Assembly: GCF_904846235.1 (NCBI RefSeq)
Contig: NZ_CAJGZN010000001.1
Span: 186,001 to 250,000, forward strand
Direction: 5' to 3'
Source: Psychrobacter immobilis
GTDB taxonomy: Bacteria > Pseudomonadota > Gammaproteobacteria > Pseudomonadales > Moraxellaceae
Length of the DNA: 64,000 nucleotides
A program made the position numbers and the translations under genes. The notes beneath the pieces are model-generated. The model did no database searches and was not told the origin of the DNA. It saw only the letters and a list, made by a program, of their open reading frames with translations. Of the stretch, positions 9,830 to 18,941 are shown one piece after another (within the stretch, counting starts at the first letter, position 1; each line of letters begins with the position of its first letter).

Positions 9830-10567
9830 ATGTCTACCTCTACGATTACACAAGCCATGATTTTAGCAGCGGGCAAGGGCACACGCCTACGTCCATTAAC
9901 GCTTGAGACGCCCAAGCCTTTGGTTGAAGTCGCAGGTCAACCGCTTATTGTATGGCATATTAAAGCACTACAAGCAGCAGGCATCACCGATATCACGGTC
10001 AATGCCTCATGGTTAGCGGACAAGCTAATGAATACCTTAGGTGACGGTTCACAGTATGGCGTAAATCTGCATTGGTCAGTAGAAAACGATGAACCACTTG
10101 AGACCGCAGGTGGCATTTTTCAGGCATTACAATCAGGTAAACTAAAGGATGAACCGTTTATTCTGGTCAATTCTGACGTCTGGACTACCTATGATTTTTC
10201 TCAATTAACAGACTATACATTGGGAGCGGATCAGCGCGCACACTTATTATTGATTGATAATCCAGAGCACAATAATGGCGGCGATTTCGCGATTAATAAT
10301 GGCCTAGCGAGTGAACAACCAGTGGGCGATGCAGATAAGTATACCTTTGCGGGTATTAGCGTAATGTCACCAAAGTTGGTAGAAGGTCTGGTATCAGGAC
10401 AACCTGCTGCATTGGCACCACTACTGAAGCAAGCAATGATAAAGTTTCAGATTACCGCTGAAGTGACGACAGATAATTGGATAGATGTGGGGACACCAGA
10501 GCGTCTGACACAGGTTAATGAGTTTATCGAACAGAATGATATCGAGCATGCAGGTAAACCAAACTGA
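9830..10567 (+). CDS. murU: N-acetylmuramate alpha-1-phosphate uridylyltransferase MurU
   Basis: MurU couples UTP to MurNAc-1-phosphate, giving UDP-MurNAc in the recycling pathway. The nucleotidyltransferase signature AAGKGTRLRPLT..PKPLVEV is near residue 15, followed by the LVNSDVW metal site; the 245-residue length fits MurU rather than the longer RmlA or GlmU. AGGAG lies 6 bases before the ATG. It is 46 bases downstream of amgK and almost certainly in one operon with it, closed by the hairpin at 10587-10618. Confidence 0.93.
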   Translation: MSTSTITQAMILAAGKGTRLRPLTLETPKPLVEVAGQPLIVWHIKALQAAGITDITVNASWLADKLMNTLGDGSQYGVNLHWSVENDEPLETAGGIFQALQSGKLKDEPFILVNSDVWTTYDFSQLTDYTLGADQRAHLLLIDNPEHNNGGDFAINNGLASEQPVGDADKYTFAGISVMSPKLVEGLVSGQPAALAPLLKQAMIKFQITAEVTTDNWIDVGTPERLTQVNEFIEQNDIEHAGKPN

Positions 10568-10586
10568 TAAATTTCAGTTAAATAAA

Positions 10587-10618
10587 AAGCAGCGTCGATT
10601 ATTCAACGCTACTTTTTT
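10587..10618. terminator. terminator after amgK-murU
   Basis: AGCGT / ACGCT stem around a 10-base loop (partly extended by imperfect pairing), followed by TTTTTTT and preceded by AAAAA. It is weaker than the others in the window but well placed between convergent murU and the cyd operon. Confidence 0.65.
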
Positions 10619-10749
10619 TATGCATATAGAATTATTTTTTACGACATGTCTAAAAGGTATATTGGTAAGACAAAAATGCAAGTTTAGCATCTAGCAAGCT
10701 ATTTATTAGCTAACTAACTGGCACTCAATCGTATGATTAGGCAGTTATG

Positions 10750-10866
10750 CTAAACACCCATGGCCAGTTTAATTAGCTGAGCAATGGTAAACACCACTAA
10801 AAACCCTGCCAAATATAGACCCACAAACCATGCCCATTGCGATTGTTTTTTACTGAACTTTTTCAT
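10750..10866 (-). CDS. 38-residue DUF2474-type small membrane protein of cytochrome bd
   Basis: Reads MKKFSKKQSQ followed by one hydrophobic helix (WAWFVGLYLA to LIKLA), ending GV. AGGAG lies 7 bases before the ATG. It sits 95 bases after cydB on the same strand. A basic N-terminus, a Trp-x-Trp-Phe entry and a single helix after cydB match the DUF2474 family that accompanies CIO-type oxidases; CydX of E. coli has the same size and place but a different sequence. By analogy it may stabilise the oxidase, which is inference. Easily missed because of its size. Confidence 0.78.
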   Translation of the reverse strand: MKKFSKKQSQWAWFVGLYLAGFLVVFTIAQLIKLAMGV

Positions 10867-10961
10867 AGAGATCTCCTGATTAGCGTATGAAGTGTGACTA
10901 CCATCTATAAACAATGATAGCCATCCTTTTTAGCTGATCCGTTGCCCGCCGCGATTAGCGA

Positions 10962-11978
10962 CTAGTACATCGGATTGTGATCAGATTTACCTTTGAAGGT
11001 GTAGTAAGCAAATGCTGTATAGCTCAAGATAATCGGTAACATGATACAGGCGCCAATCAGCATGAATGATAATGAAGTATCGGCAGCAGCAGCCTCATAA
11101 ATCGTCATTTGATACGGTACGATATAAGGGAATAGGGCGAAACAAACCCCGATATAACCCATTAAAAATAAGGCAACCGTTAGTAAAAATGGACGATACT
11201 CACGCTCTGTTTTTAAGTCTTTACGCATGATAAAGAATAAGAGCATGACAATGATAGGCATAGGAGCAAGATACAATAAATCTGGGAAATTAAACCATCC
11301 TTCTAATGCGTCAATGTCTGAGAAGTACATAAACGCTGTGACCACAACCATCGCTACTAGTAACGCAGTAAGCATCCATCTAGAAACTTGGCGCGCCCAT
11401 ACTTGTAACGTGTGTTCTGTTTTTATAATAAGCCACGTTGAACCAAGTAAGGCATAGCCGATAATCATAGCAAATCCGCACACAATCGAGAAGGGCGTGA
11501 GCCAATCAAATGGGCCACCAGTATATAGACGGTTACTGGCTTCCAGTCCTTGCACTAACGCCCCAAGCATAATGCCTTGAGAGAAAGTGGCAACGACTGA
11601 ACCGACAAAGAAGAAGGTATCCCATACATGCCGACGTGAAGAGGATTTAAAGCGAAACTCAAACGCCACACCGCGCATGATAAGACCGAACAACATGGCA
11701 GTCACGGGTAAATAAAGACCTGTCATGATAATGCCATAAGCAACAGGGAATGCTGCGAATAGACCACCACCGCCTAGCACTAGCCACGTCTCGTTACCGT
11801 CCCAAAATGGCGCGATAGAGTTCATCATGCGGCTACGGTTTTTATCTGAGCCTGCAAATGGGAACAAGATACCGCAGCCTAAATCAAAGCCATCAAGCAG
11901 TACATAGACAAAGACAGACAAAGCAATCAAACCGCCCCAAATAAGAGGTAAATCTAATACATCACCGAAGTTAAACAT
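10962..11978 (-). CDS. cydB: cytochrome bd-type ubiquinol oxidase subunit II
   Basis: The non-catalytic partner of CydA in the quinol:O2 oxidoreductase. About eight membrane helices. The start has the typical LPLIWGGLIALSVFVYVLLDGFDLG motif, with GNETWLVLGGG further on. Its ATG overlaps the cydA stop by one base (TAATG), with GGAGG about 10 bases upstream, so the two are translationally coupled. 338 residues is a little shorter than E. coli CydB, as usual for the CioB group. The DUF2474-type gene follows. Confidence 0.95.
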   Translation of the reverse strand: MFNFGDVLDLPLIWGGLIALSVFVYVLLDGFDLGCGILFPFAGSDKNRSRMMNSIAPFWDGNETWLVLGGGGLFAAFPVAYGIIMTGLYLPVTAMLFGLIMRGVAFEFRFKSSSRRHVWDTFFFVGSVVATFSQGIMLGALVQGLEASNRLYTGGPFDWLTPFSIVCGFAMIIGYALLGSTWLIIKTEHTLQVWARQVSRWMLTALLVAMVVVTAFMYFSDIDALEGWFNFPDLLYLAPMPIIVMLLFFIMRKDLKTEREYRPFLLTVALFLMGYIGVCFALFPYIVPYQMTIYEAAAADTSLSFMLIGACIMLPIILSYTAFAYYTFKGKSDHNPMY

Positions 11979-13474
11979 TAGCGTAATCCTCCATCATCGA
12001 CATCATTTGCAGGCTCATCTAAGCCTTCTTCAGTACCTTTGGCAGGATTACTATCACCACTTAACGCGCGGCCTTGGCTCTCGGTTACTGAGTGCTCGTA
12101 GAAATTATCTTCTGCAGGATCTGTATAAGGTTTCGGCCCTTGAGCAATCAAGCGCAAGATATAAAAACTGCCTGCACCAAAGACAAATATGTACAGCACG
12201 ATAAAGCCAATCAATGTGGTCGCTACTTGCTGTGCTGCAAGCGGAGACATACTTTCAGCAGTGCGAATCACCCCATAAACTGTCCAAGGCTGACGTCCTG
12301 TCTCAGTTACGAACCAACCTGATAATAAGGCGATAAAACCAAGCGGAGTCATCATCATCCAAGCACGGTGGAACCACACACTGTCAGTATTGAACTGCTG
12401 TTTTTTGAAGTATTTGTAGAGACTGAATAGGCCGACCAGTACCATAAGCATGCCAATACCAACCATGATACGAAATGCCCAAAACACGATAATGACGGGT
12501 GGTTGATCTTCAGGTGCCCAGTTTTTGAGCCCTTTGACTTCACCATCTAACGAGTGGGTTAAGATTAAACCAGTCACATAAGGAATTTTTACTTCGTACT
12601 TATTGGTCTGATTTTCTTGGTCAGGAATCGCAAAGAGACGTAGTGCGGCACCGCGCTCATCTTCCCAAAGTCCTTCCATCGCAGCAACTTTAGCAGGTTG
12701 ATGCTCAAGGGTATTCAGACCATGTTCATCACCAATCAATACTTGCGCCGGCGCAACAAAGATGGCCATAATCATTGCCATACCTAGCATTACACGACCA
12801 TGCGCGCGATGCTCGACGTGCTTTTTGGATTGAATATAGTAAGCACCGATACCACCGATGACAAAGGCAGTGGTCAGAAATGCTGCGGTCATCATATGAG
12901 CATAACGGTAAGGGAATGAAGGGTTGAAGATGATTTCAAGCCAGTCAGTAGGGTAGAGCAGGCCATCTGCGCCCATCATAAAACCTTGAGGGGTCTGCAT
13001 AAAGCTGTTGGCGGCCAATATCCAAAAACCTGAAATCAAGGTACCAATAGCAACGATAGCAGTTGAAGCGAAATGCATGCGTTTGCTCACGCGGCCCCAC
13101 CCAAATAGCATAATACCTAAGAAGGACGCTTCTAAGAAGAACGCTGTCAGTACCTCATAGGCGAGTAATGGGCCTAAAACGTTACCGGCTTTATCAGAGA
13201 ATACGGCCCAGTTGGTACCGAACTGGTAGGACATCACCACGCCGGATACCACGCCTAGACCAAAGACGACAGCAAATATTTTGACCCAATGCTTGTAGAC
13301 TTCAGCATAGATAGGTTCACCAGTTCTTAACCAGCGGAACTCAAGCACCGCAAGCCAGCTGGCAAGACCGATAGAAAAGGCGGGAAAGACGATATGGAAC
13401 GAGATAACAAAAGCGAATTGGATACGCGCAAGCATCAGCGCATCGAGCTGGTCAATCATAAATGTAGCGAACAT
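11978..13474 (-). CDS. cydA: cytochrome bd-type ubiquinol oxidase subunit I (CIO-like, short Q-loop)
   Basis: Heme-bearing catalytic subunit oxidising ubiquinol and reducing O2 to water without proton pumping. Visible equivalents of the E. coli residues are His27 (H19) and His193 (H186), Glu107/Glu115 in AYEVLTAFFLEASFLG, Lys262 and Glu267 of the Q-loop KVAAMEG, Met337 in AFRIMV (M393) and GRQPW at 393-397. Only about 15 residues separate GLKNW from the next helix, whereas E. coli has about 60 more. This is the short-Q-loop type, often called cyanide-insensitive oxidase. The C-terminal tail is hydrophilic and Asp/Glu-rich. It is first in the operon. Confidence 0.95.
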   Translation of the reverse strand: MFATFMIDQLDALMLARIQFAFVISFHIVFPAFSIGLASWLAVLEFRWLRTGEPIYAEVYKHWVKIFAVVFGLGVVSGVVMSYQFGTNWAVFSDKAGNVLGPLLAYEVLTAFFLEASFLGIMLFGWGRVSKRMHFASTAIVAIGTLISGFWILAANSFMQTPQGFMMGADGLLYPTDWLEIIFNPSFPYRYAHMMTAAFLTTAFVIGGIGAYYIQSKKHVEHRAHGRVMLGMAMIMAIFVAPAQVLIGDEHGLNTLEHQPAKVAAMEGLWEDERGAALRLFAIPDQENQTNKYEVKIPYVTGLILTHSLDGEVKGLKNWAPEDQPPVIIVFWAFRIMVGIGMLMVLVGLFSLYKYFKKQQFNTDSVWFHRAWMMMTPLGFIALLSGWFVTETGRQPWTVYGVIRTAESMSPLAAQQVATTLIGFIVLYIFVFGAGSFYILRLIAQGPKPYTDPAEDNFYEHSVTESQGRALSGDSNPAKGTEEGLDEPANDVDDGGLR

Positions 13475-13824
13475 AAACGGTTACTCTCATCTGTTAGCTG
13501 AATAGCGCTGACTTCCATACAACGCTCAAGTAACTGTCCGTAACTATCCATCGATCAAAGTGGCAAGCATTACGGGCAATAGCTCAGTGACGTGGGCTTA
13601 GCACCATTAGACATAAATTGTGGCTAAGTTTGCGACTCACTGTTTAGCTGAATTGAATAATTTATGTCCTTATAAATTTACATATTACTGTCATGTGCTA
13701 TAGATATATTATGCGCTCACCTAGATATACACGCAAGCAACCCAATCTGTCAGTTGCAGACCTAAGAGTCATCAAAATAACATAATTCAAACATTGAAAA
13801 ATAAAATTAATATTATTAAAAACA
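13475..13824. other. cydA upstream region
   Basis: 350 bases between cydA and the terminator of the next gene, without an ORF. It should hold the cyd promoter. I looked for an FNR/ANR dyad (TTGAT-N4-ATCAA) and found no good match. Confidence 0.4.
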
Positions 13825-13850
13825 AAGCAGTATGCGCGAACATACTGCTT
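13825..13850 (-). terminator. terminator of the hydrolase lipoprotein gene
   Basis: AAGCAGTATG / CATACTGCTT is a perfect 10-bp stem with the loop CGCGAA. On the minus strand it is followed by TTTGTTTTTAAT, about 75 bases after the stop codon. Confidence 0.85.
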
Positions 13851-13925
13851 ATCTGAAAGCTATGACTGATGTTTAAAGGTTACGATTTGCACATCAAAAA
13901 CCTTGTGAAATAACAAAAATCTACA

Positions 13926-16370
13926 TCATTCTTGTAGCTGCTTATGCAAAATTCTTCGCAACGTCAAAATGGTCTGCGGATTGGTCTGAATACTATGACC
14001 GCCATTAATAATGGTTTCAGACGCAGCGCCATCGAGATGGGCACTTTTATAAGGAACGATACCATCTGACAAACGCTCGGTCAGTGCTTGACTGATATCA
14101 TCATTGACTGTCACAGCAGCAACAAGCGGCTCGGGGGGTAACTGTGATGTCTCAGTATTGTCGCTGACATCAACGCTTGCCGTTTCATTTCCAGCATTGT
14201 CTTCTACCGCTTGAGACAAATCAATCTTGGCACCGTTTGGTTGCGTTTGTGCCAGTCCTTTAGTGATATCGGCATCGTTATTGGCAATGATTGAATGGTA
14301 AGTGATACGCTCATTCATAGTGATGTCTTTGGTTAACTCTATAAAAGAAGACTTATCACTTAACTGGCTGGCACCGTTCTGCAAATATAATGCGCCCAGT
14401 GGGTTTTGTGCCAAGTCGCCTTGTGTGGCAATGGTCGCTAAGTTATCAGTGAATGTTTTGACCAGACCTACAGGTAAGTAAACGATGCGGCGTAGTGCAC
14501 GGGTGAACCAACGATCTGCATAATCGGTACCACGGAAAGGTGCAGATAGAAAAACAGCAGTGTCTACTTGCGGCAACGCCTGTAGCTCAAAACGCTCCTT
14601 TAACTCATCTTCGCCAAAAGAAGTCTTAAGCGCGTTACGGATTTGCTGTTTCTCATTACTAGAGAGTATGTCTTTATCATTGAGCTTATCTAAATCATCG
14701 ACTAAATTTTCATCAGACAGCATCATGCGAGCGATAATGGCACCCATACTGTGACTGATAATCACACTGTTTTGACTGGCACGATTTTGTCCATTGGGAT
14801 CAGTCTGCTGGTAGGTGCTGTTAATTAACTGCTGAATCTGATAACGATTTTCTAAAATAGGCAGATTGGTTGGATAGAATATTTGCCAAACTTGGTAATT
14901 ATCACGCAGCTTGTCATCATTAAGAATATCGTTGGTCAGATTGACCCATGTGGCCGGACTAGAAGCTAGCCCGTGCAACATAATCAACACGCGTTTATCA
15001 GGATCATAAGGTTCAAGCATAAAGAGTTTGGGCAGCTGAGCATCTGGTTGGCGCGTAATCAAGTTTAAATAACCCACGCCATCTAACTGGTTCTCTGATA
15101 ACCATAAGCCATATCCTGCCGAAAAGTTGGCTGCCAGTGGGTAGTCATCATTGAGAATATTAACGGATTCGGTTTGGTACGGGTTATATAAATGAATATC
15201 AAGCCTACGACTGCTCAGCGCATCTAATACGCTATCGCCGTCTGGCTTAATCAAGCCAGTTAGTAAAAGATGTCCAGTCGGATAAATACGTGAGCTTGGC
15301 TCGCTGTCGTCGGTGTTTTTATCTTCATTTGTTAGACGACCAGATAAGGAGGCGACCAACAACTGACGGATTGTGGTGGTGTAGCGATCATCCAACGATG
15401 CTACCAAACTGATGCCCAAACCAGGACGCTTACTCACGGAATTGAGACCGGAGAGTCGTAGCTCATAAGTAGATGATAAGTCTGCCAAAGCGGAAGTTTG
15501 TTTATGGGCATTTTGCAGATAGTTGTTTTCGTTGGGCAAATAAATATCAAGATTGTAGTCATTTACGGTCACTTTCATGACTTTGACTTGGTCTGTTGCT
15601 TTGCCCTTTAGCGGTGGTCGATTGGCAATAGCTGCTTCATCAGTGTTATCACGCTTGGTAGAGGTTATTGGCAAATACTCTACTGTTGTATCACCCATCA
15701 ACTTATTGGCATTTTCAGTTGATTGATAGATTTGAGTAATAACGTCATTGCTAGCAGCGTTATAAATATCTTGGGTTTGGATGTCATTGTCATTCGGAAT
15801 ACGGTTTTGCGCACGATGGCTATTACTATTTTGCTCTGCACCTTCAAAGTCATGGGTCAAACTGTCATAAAATAGATAGGTGTAGCTGTATTTGACGGCA
15901 TCAAACAATCTTGCTTGATAATCGGTTAAACACAGGTCAGTCTCTTTTTGCTGCGTTTTGGCGTCATCATCACTTAAAGGCGCATTGGCGTAATACGGAT
16001 CAAGTGGCGGGCGTGCCAGTGCATTACGACAGTTTTTCGAATCAGATAGTTGACGCGCTTTTGCATAGTGCAGTTCTGCAAAAATAGCCAAAGCAGGGCG
16101 ATAGTGCCTGTTAAGCATACTGTCAGAGAGCTGAGTCAAGCATAAGTCAAATTGCTGCATACAGGCTTGCTCATTCAGTCCTGCTGATAATAAAGCAGAT
16201 GCTGTGTCGCTGCTTAGCGCATTGTCAGTGACGATATTGCCGCGCTGCGCTGAGATAGTCTTGGCCGAGGCTTGTTTATCGACCGTCACTGTACTACACG
16301 CTGGTAGCAATACTGTTGCCGCCAAAAGCATAAGTGAAGTAATGGGCAGGTTTTTTTTATTAGTATGCAT
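13926..16370 (-). CDS. large alpha/beta-hydrolase lipoprotein
   Basis: From Met at 16370 the protein opens with a 24-residue lipoprotein signal (KK, hydrophobic core, LLPA|C), with Cys25 as the lipidation site; an upstream ATG at 16403 is possible but spoils the signal. About 425 residues of unassigned sequence follow, including helical Cys-containing segments. The C-terminal half is an alpha/beta hydrolase: IMLHGLASSPATW oxyanion region, nucleophile Ser in ISHSMGAI (Ser541), and a probable catalytic His in NGGHS (His792). The closest general match is PGAP1/lipase-like esterases. Substrate is unknown; an envelope lipase or esterase is inferred. At 814 residues it is much larger than a plain lipase. 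Own terminator, so monocistronic. Confidence 0.78.
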   Translation of the reverse strand: MHTNKKNLPITSLMLLAATVLLPACSTVTVDKQASAKTISAQRGNIVTDNALSSDTASALLSAGLNEQACMQQFDLCLTQLSDSMLNRHYRPALAIFAELHYAKARQLSDSKNCRNALARPPLDPYYANAPLSDDDAKTQQKETDLCLTDYQARLFDAVKYSYTYLFYDSLTHDFEGAEQNSNSHRAQNRIPNDNDIQTQDIYNAASNDVITQIYQSTENANKLMGDTTVEYLPITSTKRDNTDEAAIANRPPLKGKATDQVKVMKVTVNDYNLDIYLPNENNYLQNAHKQTSALADLSSTYELRLSGLNSVSKRPGLGISLVASLDDRYTTTIRQLLVASLSGRLTNEDKNTDDSEPSSRIYPTGHLLLTGLIKPDGDSVLDALSSRRLDIHLYNPYQTESVNILNDDYPLAANFSAGYGLWLSENQLDGVGYLNLITRQPDAQLPKLFMLEPYDPDKRVLIMLHGLASSPATWVNLTNDILNDDKLRDNYQVWQIFYPTNLPILENRYQIQQLINSTYQQTDPNGQNRASQNSVIISHSMGAIIARMMLSDENLVDDLDKLNDKDILSSNEKQQIRNALKTSFGEDELKERFELQALPQVDTAVFLSAPFRGTDYADRWFTRALRRIVYLPVGLVKTFTDNLATIATQGDLAQNPLGALYLQNGASQLSDKSSFIELTKDITMNERITYHSIIANNDADITKGLAQTQPNGAKIDLSQAVEDNAGNETASVDVSDNTETSQLPPEPLVAAVTVNDDISQALTERLSDGIVPYKSAHLDGAASETIINGGHSIQTNPQTILTLRRILHKQLQE

Positions 16371-16546
16371 TACTGTCTGTTTGCTAAAGCCAGCGAAAGT
16401 CATAAGTCAGTCCAATAAACGGTAGTTATGAGAATATCAATAATGAAAGTAGCAGTTGATAATGAGTGTAGCGCAACTTTTGGCGTTAGACTATTCATTT
16501 GCAGTTCTACAAAGGTGTGTTTTAAAACGAAAGGGTTTCTGCTAGT

Positions 16547-16585
16547 CGAAAAAAACGCTTTTGTCTTATATATAAAACAAAAGCG
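16547..16585 (-). terminator. terminator of the TPR-protein gene
   Basis: CGCTTTTGT (16556-16564) pairs with ACAAAAGCG (16577-16585) around a 12-base AT loop. Read on the minus strand it is followed by seven or more T. Confidence 0.75.
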
Positions 16586-16707
16586 CTTGGTATGTGCAGC
16601 TTAGATTATTTATTAAAGATTTATCTATTGAGGGTCTTATTAAACAAATATCCTTTGAACCAAACCCTCAGATGTTCATCTGCTATGCATTAAGTAATGC
16701 AGCGTAT

Positions 16708-17832
16708 CTAAGCACCTGGTTTTACGCTAATATCAGGGGCAGGGATATCCCAAATATAGAATTTGCCTTCTTCAACGAGTTTGATTTGTTGAGGAATAAC
16801 AGTGTTGTTAGGGTATTGCCCTTCAAGACGACGTAGGCGTTCTAACGCATTAGCACGGCGGTCACTAAGTAGATCTGACTGTGCCAAGCTTTGTTCTGCT
16901 TCGGTGTACCCTAAAGCGACAGCGCGATCTAGATACTTTTGACCTTCTTTGAAACCGCCACCTTCTGATAGCATCATGCCGTATAGGAAGTTAGCCTCAC
17001 CACTATCAGGTTGCAGCTTGATAGCGCGATCGACGTACTGGCCACCACGTACCGTGTAGTCTGAACCTAAATCTAGGTTACGACCCATGCCGTTTAGCTT
17101 AGCGGCACGAAGCAACACATCAAAAGACGCGTCTGGCGACTTGGCATACGGTTCGATCCAATCCGCTAACACTTTGATTTTTTCACGTGTGTAATGGCGC
17201 TGTGAGCGGTTAGGGAAGTTTGGTGGATAGTGGCGCGCGTTAGGGGATACGTCAGCGATGAAGTCATCTAATAAACTGACATCAAGTTTATCAGTACCTA
17301 GCCCTTTTTGTTGCGGAATCAGTACAGTTTTGACAAAGCTCATGTCTGATAGTTGTACTTGCGGTGTAGGAATATTCGGAAGTTGTCCGCTACGCAGGTC
17401 GATACCAGTAGCTGTCATTGGACCAGGCTCATAGACACGAGTAGTGCCATTCATGACAGGTGCAGCAGCAGGCGACATCATTTGCGGTGTTTGAGGTTGA
17501 GCAGTGCTAACAGATGCATTGTTTTGCAGAGTGCCGCTTAGTTGCATGTTAGTTGTTTGCGCATTAGTCGGCTGGCTGTTGCTCGCAGGTGTTGCTGGCG
17601 AGCTTGTTTGAGCAGTGTTGGCTTGAGCAGGACTGATAGCTGCATTAGGACGAGCAAGACGAATCACACGTTTGCTTGAGTCCATCGCACTAGGTACAGC
17701 CGTTGAGGTAGCATCAGTTTCTGCAGCGTTCACGGGTGCAGATAACAGCATGGCACAGGTTGCAGCCATAACGGTCAATGTTGCAAACTTTGGTGACTTA
17801 ATAGAGTGGCTACTAGAGAGAATCGCTTTCAT
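16708..17832 (-). CDS. secreted TPR/Sel1-like protein of unknown function
   Basis: Residues 1-37 form a signal peptide (basic start, hydrophobic core, cleavage near VNA-A). Residues 38 to about 135 are a low-complexity Ala/Thr/Gln/Ser/Pro linker. The rest is helical with TPR-like repeats, best seen in SGEANFLYGMMLSEGG and EGQKYLDRAVALGYTEAEQ. Such periplasmic proteins usually scaffold others. No enzyme motif is seen and I do not recognise a named family. AAGG lies 11 bases before the ATG. Monocistronic, with a terminator about 120 bases after the stop. Confidence 0.7.
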   Translation of the reverse strand: MKAILSSSHSIKSPKFATLTVMAATCAMLLSAPVNAAETDATSTAVPSAMDSSKRVIRLARPNAAISPAQANTAQTSSPATPASNSQPTNAQTTNMQLSGTLQNNASVSTAQPQTPQMMSPAAAPVMNGTTRVYEPGPMTATGIDLRSGQLPNIPTPQVQLSDMSFVKTVLIPQQKGLGTDKLDVSLLDDFIADVSPNARHYPPNFPNRSQRHYTREKIKVLADWIEPYAKSPDASFDVLLRAAKLNGMGRNLDLGSDYTVRGGQYVDRAIKLQPDSGEANFLYGMMLSEGGGFKEGQKYLDRAVALGYTEAEQSLAQSDLLSDRRANALERLRRLEGQYPNNTVIPQQIKLVEEGKFYIWDIPAPDISVKPGA

Positions 17833-18068
17833 AAAAATCGTTACCTTGTTTAATTTATTTGGTTGTTATTCATTGATTGGACGGTAATATAAATAGCGCA
17901 TTGCTGGAAAATCGTACAAATTTTTAATACCGTAGCAAATTAAGCTTTACGCTATCTGTGGTAGGATTGTTAATCGCTAGAATTAAGCAAACCTACGTAA
18001 ATCTGTGTAGACGTTGATGAGTAAGAAAGTCGACAACAGCAGCTAACAACAGTACCTGTAACCATAAG

Positions 18069-18713
18069 CTATAAATGATAAGCGGTATCTTTCATACGAT
18101 TTGCCATCCATCGCATGGTCCGACGTACTGCCGGAGAAAGGGCAGCGCCGCCACTTGCAAGTGCTAGCTCGCGATGATGCAGCTCCTCTTTATCCATTTG
18201 TGCCAGTATTTCTTTTGAGCGCTGATCATGTTCAGGTAGCTGCTTGATATGATCCTGTAGATGCTCGCTGACCTGCGCTTCTGTCTCCGCTACAAACCCT
18301 AGACTAAACTCATTTGAGATCGCACCTGCTACCGCACCGAGTCCAAAAGACATACCGTACCAAAGCGGTGTAAATACGCTGGCATGGCTACCAAGTTCGC
18401 TTAGACGAGTCTCGCACCAGACCAAATGATCGACTTCTTCTTCGGCCGATTGTTGCATGGCTTGTTTGACACCATTATCTTTCGCGGCAAACGCTTGGCC
18501 ATGGTATAGACCTTGCGCACATACTTCACCTGTATGATTAATACGCATAAGACCTGAGACGTGCCGCGCCTCTGTGATGGTCAGCTCAGGAATCTCATCG
18601 CTACTGACGGGCAACGGACGCGTGCTTGGATTGGAATGTGGCACGACAGCTCGTAATGCCTTATCGACCCCAAGTAACAACTGGTCAATTTTAGATAAAG
18701 GACGCAGGGTCAT
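18069..18713 (-). CDS. coq7: 2-polyprenyl-3-methyl-6-methoxy-1,4-benzoquinone monooxygenase (Coq7/UbiF function)
   Basis: The di-iron hydroxylase for the last ring hydroxylation of ubiquinone synthesis, used in place of flavin UbiF in Pseudomonas and Acinetobacter relatives. The full ligand set is visible: Glu63 (GEVCAQGLY), Glu93-x-x-His96, Glu145 and Glu177-x-x-His180. 214 residues matches the family. AGGAG sits 7 bases before the ATG. The ubiquinone made would be the substrate of the bd oxidase encoded nearby. No operon partner is evident: flanking genes are over 200 bases away. Confidence 0.95.
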   Translation of the reverse strand: MTLRPLSKIDQLLLGVDKALRAVVPHSNPSTRPLPVSSDEIPELTITEARHVSGLMRINHTGEVCAQGLYHGQAFAAKDNGVKQAMQQSAEEEVDHLVWCETRLSELGSHASVFTPLWYGMSFGLGAVAGAISNEFSLGFVAETEAQVSEHLQDHIKQLPEHDQRSKEILAQMDKEELHHRELALASGGAALSPAVRRTMRWMANRMKDTAYHL

Positions 18714-18941
18714 AACTCACTCCTGATGGTGTTAAAAACTGTCAATAAAATAAAGTGTGTTACCGTCTAAATGCAACGGCATAATACGTATTACTATAAC
18801 AAACAATCCAAATTATCGGCTCGAATATTACTGTCTAGATAGCTCATAAATAATCTATAGATAGTGGGCAAACTACTATAGCTATCATAACTACGAAACC
18901 ATCAGCGCAACATTAGACTATATCTATGGAGCCAAACTTAT

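Noticed and set aside
13475-13824. FNR/ANR site upstream of cydA
   Set aside because: Searched for the TTGAT-N4-ATCAA dyad expected for oxygen control; no convincing match.
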